This document shows positions 1 to 7,322 of a stretch of DNA of 18,435 nucleotides, in pieces. Each line of letters opens with the position of its first letter. Position 1 is the first letter of the stretch. Position numbers and translations under genes: made by a program. Source of the stretch: Lentisphaeria bacterium (GTDB lineage Bacteria > Verrucomicrobiota > Lentisphaeria > Victivallales > Victivallaceae); the NCBI GenBank assembly GCA_900768515.1, contig CAAGDG010000162.1, positions 1-18,435 of the forward strand. Reading direction: 5' to 3'. The notes beneath the pieces were generated by a model. It was not told where the DNA came from and did not search any database. It saw only the letters and a list, made by a program, of their open reading frames with translations.

Positions 1-30
1 CCCGCGGCGCCGGCTCCCGCGGCGCCGGCT
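1..30 (+). repeat. 15-bp direct repeat coding for the AccB Pro/Ala linker
   Basis: CCCGCGGCGCCGGCT occurs twice in tandem (1-15, 16-30) and encodes PAAPA twice; a degenerate third unit follows. Such linkers are normal in biotin carriers and vary in length between strains. The array may extend left of the window. Confidence 0.8.
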
Positions 31-276
31 CCCGCCGCCCCGGTCACCACGATCGATTCGCCTCTGGTCGGAACTTTCTACCGGGCCGCTTCCCCCGAGG
101 CCCAGGCCTTTGTCAAAGTCGGAGACAAAGTCGCTCCGGACACCGTCATCGGCATCATCGAAGCCATGAAGGTCATGAATGAAATCAAAGCGGAAAAGAG
201 CGGCGTCATCAAGGAAATCCTGGTGGAAAACGGCCAGCCGGTCGAATTCGGGCAGCCGCTTTTCGTAATTGAGTAA
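1..276 (+). CDS. accB: Biotin carboxyl carrier protein of acetyl-CoA carboxylase, C-terminal part (5' end outside window)
   Basis: The frame is open from base 1 and ends in TAA at 274-276, so only the last 91 residues are visible. It begins in a Pro/Ala-rich linker (repeats of PAAPA), followed by the biotinyl domain. The biotin-attachment motif EAMKVMN is present, with the acceptor lysine encoded at 169-171, and the domain closes with the typical QPVEFGQPLFVIE-like end. AccB carries the biotin that AccC carboxylates and that the carboxyltransferase AccAD discharges onto acetyl-CoA, the first committed step of fatty acid synthesis, in the cytoplasm. accC follows 22 bp downstream on the same strand, the usual accBC pair. 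The identification is firm; the N-terminus and promoter cannot be judged. Confidence 0.95.
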   Translation, partial: PAAPAPAAPAPAAPVTTIDSPLVGTFYRAASPEAQAFVKVGDKVAPDTVIGIIEAMKVMNEIKAEKSGVIKEILVENGQPVEFGQPLFVIE

Positions 277-298
277 CCGAATCGGCGGAAGCAAGACT

Positions 299-1668
<1,370 letters not shown>

Positions 1669-1672
<4 letters not shown>

Positions 1673-2139
1673 AGGCAGCTGAAGAATCGAAAAAAAATGC
1701 GGTCCCGGCGGAACACACCACTACCGTCCTGGAAGGATCCGAAATGGGGGAAGTCAAAATCCATGAGAATGTGATCGCTTCTCTCGTGCGCCGAGCCGCC
1801 CTCTCCGTCGAGGGCGTTTCCCGTCTCGCCGGAAACACCCTTGTCGACAACATCGCTGAAATCGTCGGCAGCCGCCGGATGCAGGCCAGATCGATCTCCA
1901 TCGACATGGCTGAGAACAACCGCGTCTCCGTCGAACTCAAAATCAATCTCAAATTCGGGTTCAATGTCCCGACCGTGGCGGAACAGGTCCAGAAAGCGGT
2001 CATCGAGGGAATCGAAAAAGTCACCGGCATGACCGTCGTCAAAGTCAACGTCGTCATCCAGGAGATCGACGACGAAGAAAAACCGGAGGAGGAGTCCGAA
2101 GAAGAGACGAATCTTTCCAACTCTCTGCCGCTCAACTGA
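1669..2139 (+). CDS. Asp23/Gls24 (YqhY-like) family protein
   Basis: The protein has 156 residues. It starts at an ATG overlapping the accC stop, with a strong ribosome-binding site (GGAGGAG) about 8 bp upstream. After about 25 poorly conserved residues comes an Asp23 domain (about 26-140). It opens with the family pattern GEVKIHENVIASLVRRAA and SVEGVSRLAG and continues with the V-x-V-x-L-x-I-x-L-K-F-G strand and VNVVIQEI. The tail is acidic (runs of Glu). Asp23-family proteins are small cytoplasmic proteins with no known catalytic site. In Bacillus subtilis the homologue YqhY sits directly after accBC, and its loss selects for mutations in acetyl-CoA carboxylase, so a role in tuning fatty acid synthesis is plausible. 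The same accB-accC-yqhY order here supports the assignment. The exact function is inferred. Confidence 0.88.
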
Positions 2140-2150
2140 TCAAGCAAAAC

Positions 2151-2205
2151 AAGCCGCTGCACCGGTCCGAACAGGGGCCGGCGGCGGTTCCCGCGGCTTT
2201 TCTTA
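2151..2205 (+). terminator. Candidate intrinsic terminator or attenuator inside the acc operon
   Basis: AAGCCGC (2151-2157) pairs perfectly with GCGGCTT (2193-2199). A nested arm CCGGTCC/GGGCCGG (one G-U pair) lies between them, and TTTTCTT follows. The position between two clearly co-directional genes suggests partial termination that lowers expression of the downstream genes. The loop is long, so this is moderate evidence. Confidence 0.45.
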
Positions 2206-2223
2206 TTCCGGGAAGGAGGCATT

Positions 2224-2754
2224 ATGAAGTTCGGGGAAATCTTTCAGGCGGAGTTCTGGCGCTCTCTGACCGCCGACAATTTCAGTGCAGGTTATCTCAC
2301 CGGTGCCGGTTTCGTCGTCGGACTCTTGTTGCTGCTGCTGATTCTGCGGCTTCTGCTCAAACTCTGCTTCCGAACCCGTCGCGCCTCTTCGGTACTGGTT
2401 CCGTGCCCGGATGGTGAAATTTCCATCTCCCGCGTCGCCGTGGAAGCCGCGGCCCGGCAGGTCATGATCGAATTCCCGCAAATCGCGGTGCGGAAAATTC
2501 AGCTCTACCGCGACCGGAAACGTTATTTCCTCCGCCTCTGCTGCTCCTTCTCCCCCGGCGAACAGGGCCTGCCTGAAATCGTCGAACAGATCAAGCCGCG
2601 GATGATCGAAAAACTCCTCAAGGTGTTCGGGATCAAAAACCTGTCCAAAATCAAGTTTCAGATTGATGAGTTACAGACGCTCTCCGACGGAAAGCCCTCC
2701 CCCAAGGATCCGGTTCCTCAGGAAACCGAAAATGAAACTTGTCCTGGCTTCTGA
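2224..2754 (+). CDS. Membrane-anchored Asp23-related protein, AmaP-like (tentative)
   Basis: The protein has 176 residues, with ATG 2224 preceded by a good ribosome-binding site (GGAAGGAGG). A short N-terminal segment is followed by one strongly hydrophobic helix at about residues 25-47 (run of Leu after GYLTGAGFVVG), then Arg-rich residues, giving an N-out, C-in single-pass topology. The soluble part (about 55-155) has an Asp23-like start, GEISISRVAVEAAARQV, and resembles the cytoplasmic part of AmaP, the membrane anchor of Asp23 in Firmicutes. AmaP normally has two N-terminal helices; only one is evident here. Coming right after an Asp23-family gene, it could tether that protein to the membrane. 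The last 23 bp overlap the start of maf. The name is an inference from topology and context; a generic membrane protein cannot be excluded. Confidence 0.6.
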   Translation: MKFGEIFQAEFWRSLTADNFSAGYLTGAGFVVGLLLLLLILRLLLKLCFRTRRASSVLVPCPDGEISISRVAVEAAARQVMIEFPQIAVRKIQLYRDRKRYFLRLCCSFSPGEQGLPEIVEQIKPRMIEKLLKVFGIKNLSKIKFQIDELQTLSDGKPSPKDPVPQETENETCPGF

Positions 2755-3313
2755 ATCTCCGCGACGCCGGGAAATTCTCGCTTCCCTCGGAATCCCCTTC
2801 GCCATTCATGCCGCAAAAGTGAAGGAGGTGGCCCAGCTGCCGACACCGGAGGAGGTCCCCTGCTTCAACGCACGCCTCAAAGCCGAAGCCGTCGCGGAAC
2901 TCCACCCCGACGCCATGGTCCTCGGCGCGGATACCGTAATCCTTTTTGAAGGAAAAATCATCGGCAAACCCCGCGACCTCCGCGACGCCGAAAATACCCT
3001 CATGAACCTCGCCGGCAAAACCCACCAGGTCATCACCGGAATGGCTCTGGTCTGCCGGAATGAACACTTTTCCCGCTGCTGGAGCGAATCCACCAGCGTC
3101 ACCTTCAAACCTTTCCCGCGCAGTCAGGCTCAGGAATATATCAGCCTCGTCCACGTCTTGGACAAGGCCGGCTCCTATGCCATCCAGGAACACCCCGAAC
3201 TCATCATCGAATCCATCGACGGAAGCCTCGAAAACGTCATCGGCCTCCCCACCTCTTTGTTACTTTCTTTTCTCAGTGAAAAGAAAGTAACCAAAGAAAA
3301 GCTGCGTACTTGA
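2732..3313 (+). CDS. maf: Maf-family nucleoside triphosphate pyrophosphatase
   Basis: The protein has 193 residues. Maf proteins hydrolyse dTTP, UTP or modified nucleotides to monophosphates and act as housecleaning enzymes. The N-terminal motif ASESPRRREIL (residues 6-16), the catalytic GADTV (Asp67), GKPRD and ITGMAL are present, as is the C-terminal ENVIGLP. I chose ATG 2732 because the family begins MKLVLAS. Codons upstream in the same frame lie inside the preceding gene, which this start overlaps by 23 bp. The usual QGxAA-like segment reads QEHPE, so the nucleotide preference (dTTP/UTP or m7GTP) is not clear. The final 18 or so residues (from TSLLLSF to the stop) are encoded by a dispersed inverted repeat (3255-3302), so the natural 3' end seems to have been overwritten by it. 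The essential core is intact. Confidence 0.93.
   Translation: MKLVLASESPRRREILASLGIPFAIHAAKVKEVAQLPTPEEVPCFNARLKAEAVAELHPDAMVLGADTVILFEGKIIGKPRDLRDAENTLMNLAGKTHQVITGMALVCRNEHFSRCWSESTSVTFKPFPRSQAQEYISLVHVLDKAGSYAIQEHPELIIESIDGSLENVIGLPTSLLLSFLSEKKVTKEKLRT
3255..3302 (+). repeat. Dispersed inverted-repeat element, copy 1, at the maf 3' end
   Basis: TTACTTTCTTTTC (3260-3272) and GAAAAGAAAGTAA (3278-3290) form a perfect 13-bp stem around a 5-base loop; CTTTG (3255-3259) and CAAAG (3292-3296) extend it. The right arm plus flank (3278-3302) matches 18365-18389 in inverted orientation at 23 of 25 positions. It lies within the last codons of maf, so the element is translated. The long stem could also act as a transcription or mRNA-decay barrier. 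No transposase is nearby. Confidence 0.8.
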
Positions 3314-3705
3314 TTGGGCAGGCATCGGGGAAACGCCCTGCAACACCAGGAACGGGCAAGGAACCCCGTGTTGTGCACACGGGGGAACAGGGCAGGAACC
3401 CGCTGCATGCGGGAAACGAGACAGAAACACGGAAAACAGAACAGGCCCCCCATCGCACACGGGAAACGGGACAGAACGGGAAACGGGGCAGGACCCCGCT
3501 GCATGCGGGAAACGAGACAGAAACACGGGAAACGGGGCAGGAACCCGCTGCATGCGGGAAACGTGACAGAAACACGGGAAACAGAACAGGCCCCCATCGC
3601 ACACGGGAAACGGGGCGGGGACCAGTTGCGCACGGGAAACGGGACAGAAACACGGAAAACAGAACAGGCCCCCATCGCACACGGGAAACGGGGCGGGAAT
3701 GAGTA
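3314..3705. repeat. Tandem-repeat array with a 78-bp unit; no gene
   Basis: Two adjacent full units, 3534-3611 and 3612-3689, are each exactly 78 bp and closely similar. Earlier copies are a 79-bp unit (3389-3467), a 17-bp fragment (3468-3484) and a 49-bp truncated unit (3485-3533). A partial unit starts at 3690, and degenerate related sequence occupies 3320-3388. Each unit is itself built from shorter motifs around CGGGAAACGGG and ACAGAAACACGG. Several contain the small hairpin CCCGC-TGCAT-GCGGG. Since 78 is a multiple of 3 and the unit lacks stops, open frames of 130-166 codons exist on both strands; none has a recognisable domain or clear start, so I treat them as artefacts. Confidence 0.85.
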
Positions 3706-3774
3706 CGGCCCCTCCTTGCATCCGCGTTAAAATCAGTTTTTTTTCTCTACTTCGAAGAAAAAGATTTCATCCGG

Positions 3775-3783
3775 TGATATATT
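3775..3783 (+). promoter_or_regulatory. Extended -10 promoter for hisA
   Basis: TG-A-TATATT matches an extended -10 (TGnTATAAT-like) inside an AT-rich island between the repeat array and hisA. No good -35 is visible, as is usual for extended -10 promoters. A transcript starting near 3790 would have a leader of about 48 bases with a small GCGG-AAAA-CCGC hairpin (3800-3811). Confidence 0.5.
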
Positions 3784-3837
3784 ATGGAATATCGTAATCG
3801 CGGAAAACCGCCCCCAAAATAAAGGACTGTGCAAATC

Positions 3838-4608
3838 ATGAGCCGCTTCCGTCCCTGCATCGACCTGCATGACGGCAAAGTGAAACAAATCGTCGGCAGC
3901 ACCCTGTCCGACACTTCCAATACAGTACACACCAACTTCGTCGCTGACCATGACGCCGCGTGGTTCGCAGAACAATATCGCCGCGACAACCTGACCGGCG
4001 GTCACGTGATCAAACTCGGTCCCGGCAACGATGAAGCGGCCCGACGCGCACTGGCTGCATGGCCCGGAGGACTTCAGATCGGAGGGGGCATCACCGCCGA
4101 AAACGCGGCAGAGTGGCTTGACGCCGGAGCTGCGCAGGTGATTGTCACCAGCTACATTTTTCAGAATGGGGAACTGCGCCTCGATCACCTCAAAAAGCTG
4201 GTCGCCGCCACCGGCAGAGAGCGCCTCGTCCTCGACCTTTCCTGCCGGAGAACGCGGGAGGGGAGCTACCGGATCGTCACCGATCGCTGGCAGAAATTCA
4301 CCCGGCGGGAGATCTCTGCGGAAACCATGTCGTTCCTCGCCGAATTCTGTGCGGAATTTCTGATCCACGCGGTCGATGTCGAAGGGAAACAGGCCGGGAT
4401 CGACCGGGAACTGCTCACTCTTCTCGCAGAGACCGCTCCCATCCCGTGCGTCTACGCCGGAGGCATCCATTCATTCGATGACATCGCCGCCATCCAGTCT
4501 GTTGGCGGAGGTAAAATCGATTATACCGTCGGCTCTGCCCTTGACCTCTTCGGGGGACCGCTTCCCTACGCCGCTCTCGTTCGGCACGGAAACGGAACCT
4601 CCGCATAA
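3838..4608 (+). CDS. hisA: ProFAR isomerase, eukaryotic-type HisA (His6-like)
   Basis: The protein has 256 residues. It catalyses the Amadori rearrangement of ProFAR to PRFAR, the fourth step of histidine synthesis, in a beta/alpha barrel. The sequence follows the yeast His6 type and not ordinary bacterial HisA: FRPCIDLHDGKVKQIVGSTL, TNFVADH, GHVIKLGPGNDEAARRAL, LQIGGGI, VIVTSYIF, LDLSCRR, FLIHAVDVEG, CVYAGGI and GSALDLFGG. Likely catalytic aspartates are Asp9 and Asp133 on strands 1 and 5. I chose ATG 3838 because AAAGGA lies about 11 bp upstream; a GTG at 3829 would sit on top of that site. No other his genes are adjacent, so it stands apart from a his operon. Identification as the eukaryotic-type family is strong. 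Confidence 0.93.
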   Translation: MSRFRPCIDLHDGKVKQIVGSTLSDTSNTVHTNFVADHDAAWFAEQYRRDNLTGGHVIKLGPGNDEAARRALAAWPGGLQIGGGITAENAAEWLDAGAAQVIVTSYIFQNGELRLDHLKKLVAATGRERLVLDLSCRRTREGSYRIVTDRWQKFTRREISAETMSFLAEFCAEFLIHAVDVEGKQAGIDRELLTLLAETAPIPCVYAGGIHSFDDIAAIQSVGGGKIDYTVGSALDLFGGPLPYAALVRHGNGTSA

Positions 4609-4640
4609 TGGAACATCGCTTTTTTCTTGATCGGAAACGC

Positions 4641-4669
4641 TTGCAAAAGTTTCCCGTCGACTGTATATT
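4641..4669 (+). promoter_or_regulatory. Sigma-70-like promoter of the DAHP synthase gene
   Basis: TTGCAA (4641-4646), a 17-bp spacer and TATATT (4664-4669) form a near-consensus promoter ending 29 bp before the start codon. The short leader leaves no room for an attenuator peptide, so control is probably enzymatic or by a repressor. Confidence 0.75.
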
Positions 4670-4698
4670 ACCTCCCACTCAGAAGGAAGTGTGAGATC

Positions 4699-5766
4699 AT
4701 GATCAGCAGCAATAATATCAATATCGCCAGCCGCAGCGTGCTTTCCAGTCCGGGAGCCATTCGTTCAGAGCTGCCGCTGTCGCTCGATGCGGTCATCAAG
4801 GTCATGGAGGCCCGCCGGGAGATCTGCGATATCCTCGACGGAAAATCCAAACGACTCATGATGATTGTAGGCCCGTGCTCCATTCACGATCCGGAAGCGG
4901 CCATCGAATACGCCGAGCGGCTCCGTCAGCTCAGCGAGGAGGTCCGCGACCAGGTCCTGCTGGTGATGCGCGTCTACTTTGAAAAGCCGCGCACCACGGT
5001 GGGCTGGAAAGGGCTGATCTATGATCCCGACCTCAACAAATCCTACAACATCGAAAAGGGAATTTTCATTGCCCGCAAGTTGATGCTGCGGATTGTCGAC
5101 CTCGGGCTGCCGGTCGCCACCGAAATGCTCGACCCCATCATTGCACAGTATATCGCCGACGCCGTCGCCTGGGCGGCCATCGGCGCCAGAACCACCGAAG
5201 CACAGACCCACCGGCAGCTCGGCAGCGGGTTGTCCATGCCGGTCGGATTCAAAAATGCGACCGACGGCAGCTTCCAGACCGCCATCGACGCCATCGCCAC
5301 CGCCCGGAGCGAACACAGTTTCATCGGCGTGCTGGAAGATGGACATGTCGGAGTCTTCCGGACCCGCGGCAATCCGTATGCGCACATCGTGCTGCGCGGC
5401 GGCAACAACCAGCCGAACTACGGCCCGGAACACATTGCGTTCCTGAAAGTCGCCCTGCGCAAAGCCAATCTCATGCCGACAATCGTCGTCGATTGCAGCC
5501 ATGCGAACTCCGGGAAAAATTATAAGAACCAGCACATCGCACTGGAAGACGTGCTCCGCCAGATCGCCGACGGGGAAACCGCCATCACCGGCGTGATGCT
5601 CGAGAGCAACCTGCTCCCGGGAGCGCAGAAAATCGTCCCCGGCTGTAAACCGACTCCCGGCATTTCCATCACCGACAGCTGCATCGGATGGGACGAAACG
5701 GCGGAATTGATCCGCATGACCGCCAACCGGTTAGCGGAAATTCACGGAAAAGTGACGGATAAATAA
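4699..5766 (+). CDS. aroG: 3-deoxy-7-phosphoheptulonate (DAHP) synthase, class I (AroF/G/H type)
   Basis: The protein has 355 residues (E. coli AroG has 350). It condenses phosphoenolpyruvate and erythrose 4-phosphate, the entry step of the shikimate pathway to aromatic amino acids. Diagnostic segments in order: GPCSIHDP with the metal/PEP site, YFEKPRTTVGWKGLIYDP, a type I IGARTTEAQTHRQLGSGLS, PVGFKNATDGS, VDCSHANSGKNY and GCKPTPGISITDSCIGW. ATG 4699 is chosen because AGAAGGA lies 11 bp upstream and a promoter lies just before that; a longer in-frame TTG start would overlap the promoter. The extended N-terminus of the AroFGH type, which carries allosteric residues, is present, so feedback inhibition by an aromatic amino acid is likely. 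Which one cannot be told from sequence alone, so the letter G is nominal. Confidence 0.96.
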   Translation: MISSNNINIASRSVLSSPGAIRSELPLSLDAVIKVMEARREICDILDGKSKRLMMIVGPCSIHDPEAAIEYAERLRQLSEEVRDQVLLVMRVYFEKPRTTVGWKGLIYDPDLNKSYNIEKGIFIARKLMLRIVDLGLPVATEMLDPIIAQYIADAVAWAAIGARTTEAQTHRQLGSGLSMPVGFKNATDGSFQTAIDAIATARSEHSFIGVLEDGHVGVFRTRGNPYAHIVLRGGNNQPNYGPEHIAFLKVALRKANLMPTIVVDCSHANSGKNYKNQHIALEDVLRQIADGETAITGVMLESNLLPGAQKIVPGCKPTPGISITDSCIGWDETAELIRMTANRLAEIHGKVTDK

Positions 5767-5785
5767 CGGATCGCGGAATCCGGTT

Positions 5786-5829
5786 CCTGCCCGGGAAAGA
5801 TCCCGGCGCGGCCCGGGAGACGCGGCAGG
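5786..5829 (+). other. GC-rich hairpin cluster in the aroG-rhaB gap
   Basis: CCGGGA-AAGA-TCCCGG (5791-5806) is a perfect 6-bp hairpin nested in an outer CCTGCC/GGCAGG pair (5786-5791 with 5824-5829, one base shared with the inner stem). There is no T-run, so it is not a typical terminator. The rhaB ribosome-binding site (GGAGG, 5834-5838) begins just after it. It may stabilise or insulate the rhaB message. Confidence 0.4.
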
Positions 5830-5845
5830 CTATGGAGGCGACACT

Positions 5846-7321
5846 GTGAAGAATTTTCTGGCTTTCGATCTCGGCGCTTCAAGCGGCCGCGGCATCCTCG
5901 GCAAATTCCGGGACGGCAAACTGACCCTGACTGAAATTCACCGGTTCGCCAATGGTCCGGTCGAACGTGAAGGGTCGCTCTACTGGGATTTTCCCGCCCT
6001 GGTTGCGGAACTCAAAACCGGCCTGAGAAAAGCCCTGGCCGCCGAACCCCGGCTCGATGGAATCGGCATCGACACCTGGGGAGTCGACTATGTTTTCTTC
6101 CGCAGCGGAACCCGTGAAATCCGGCGGCTCCCCTACCACTACCGGGATACGAGAACCGGCAACGCCGATCATGATGTCTGGAGCAAAATTTCCCGGGAGG
6201 AACTCTACCGGGAGACTGGCATCCAGTGCATGACGATCAACACCGTCTACCAGCTGGCCGCTCATTTCCGCGAGCATCCCGAGGATTTCCGGGAGTCCGC
6301 CTTTCTCCCGATGCCGGATGCGCTCGGCTTCGCACTCGGCGGTGATTTTTCCGCCGAATACACCGACTGTTCGACCACCGACCTGCTCGATCCGGAAGCC
6401 CGCCGGTGGAACGAAAGGGTTATTGCGAAGCTCGGACTCCCCCGCGGCGTCTTCCCGGAAATCGTGCCCCCCTGTACATTCGGCGGGACGCTTTCACCCG
6501 AACTGCAGAAAGAGCTGGGCTGCGGACCGGTTCCGCTGATCAAAGTCGGTTCCCACGACACCGCCAGCGCGGTTGCCGCGGTCCCGGCGCCGCGGCAGGG
6601 CAACTGGGCCTACATCAGCGCCGGGACCTGGGCGCTCCTCGGTGCCGAACTGGATCATCCCTTCGTGACGCCGGAATCCGCTGCTGCGAACTTCACCAAC
6701 GAGGGCGGACTGGACGGCAAGATCCGCTTTCTGACCAACATCATGGGAAGCTGGCTCTTCCAGGAAACCCGACGTCACTGGAGTGAAACCCGCGGACCGA
6801 TCTCCTTCGCCCGGATGGAGGAGCTGGCAAGGGAGTCCGCCGTCTGCGCCTGCCTGATCAATCCCAATGACGCCTCTTTCGTCACGCCCGGCGACATGCC
6901 GGAACGAATCGTCCGTTTCTGCACGGCGTCCGGGCAGGGGAAACCCGCCGGCGACGGCGCGATCGTACGGGCCATCTACGATTCTCTCGCCCTCTATTTC
7001 CGCTGCAAGCTCGAACAGCTCGAAGCTCTGCTCGGCGTCCGGTACCAGTTTTTGAACGTGGTCGGCGGCGGCACCAAGGATGGACTGCTGATGCAGCTGA
7101 GTGCCGACGCATTGAACATTCCGGTCGTCGCCGGTCCGGTCGAAGCCACCGCGGTTGGAAATCTGCTGGCGCAGGCGATCACCACCGGAGAAGTCGCGTC
7201 GCTCGCGGAAGGACGCGAAGTGGTCAAACGCTCCTTCGATGTCAAAACCTACACGCCGAACCCGGAGATGCACGCGCGTTACAACACCGAAATCTCCCGG
7301 TTCCGCAAGCTGGCGGAGTAA
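5846..7321 (+). CDS. rhaB: Rhamnulokinase
   Basis: The protein has 491 residues (E. coli RhaB has 489). It phosphorylates L-rhamnulose to rhamnulose 1-phosphate, the second step of L-rhamnose breakdown; a FGGY-family sugar kinase. The phosphate loop FDLGASSGRGILG is at the N-terminus. Family-typical segments follow: IGIDTWGVDYVF, YHYRDTRT, PDALGF, STTDLLDP, KVGSHDTASAVAAVP, ISAGTWALLG, NIMGSWLFQETRR and NVVGGGTKDGLLMQLSADAL, the adenosine-binding region. The start is GTG, with GGAGG 7 bp upstream. No rhaA, rhaD or regulator is in the window, so the pathway is scattered or lies elsewhere. The only close partner is the coupled binding protein immediately downstream. Confidence 0.96.
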   Translation: MKNFLAFDLGASSGRGILGKFRDGKLTLTEIHRFANGPVEREGSLYWDFPALVAELKTGLRKALAAEPRLDGIGIDTWGVDYVFFRSGTREIRRLPYHYRDTRTGNADHDVWSKISREELYRETGIQCMTINTVYQLAAHFREHPEDFRESAFLPMPDALGFALGGDFSAEYTDCSTTDLLDPEARRWNERVIAKLGLPRGVFPEIVPPCTFGGTLSPELQKELGCGPVPLIKVGSHDTASAVAAVPAPRQGNWAYISAGTWALLGAELDHPFVTPESAAANFTNEGGLDGKIRFLTNIMGSWLFQETRRHWSETRGPISFARMEELARESAVCACLINPNDASFVTPGDMPERIVRFCTASGQGKPAGDGAIVRAIYDSLALYFRCKLEQLEALLGVRYQFLNVVGGGTKDGLLMQLSADALNIPVVAGPVEATAVGNLLAQAITTGEVASLAEGREVVKRSFDVKTYTPNPEMHARYNTEISRFRKLAE

Positions 7322-7322
7322 G

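Noticed and set aside
3314..3705. CRISPR array
   Set aside because: Repeats are contiguous and nested with no unique spacers of constant length, and there are no cas genes.
3260..3730. Overlapping 130-166 codon frames on both strands in the repeat array, with Cys/Phe/Pro-rich or Arg/Thr-rich periodic products
   Set aside because: They arise because the 78-bp unit is a multiple of three without stops; no convincing start or domain, and several frames are equally open.
3733..4470. 245-codon minus-strand frame over hisA
   Set aside because: Shadow of the plus-strand HisA, which matches its family along its full length.
5767..5845. Classical terminator after the DAHP synthase gene
   Set aside because: The hairpins are GC-rich and real but no T-run follows, so I list them only as structures of unknown role.
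7155..7322. N-terminal extension of the binding protein inside rhaB
   Set aside because: The extension would overlap rhaB and is Arg/Ser-rich; the signal peptide begins at GTG 7323.
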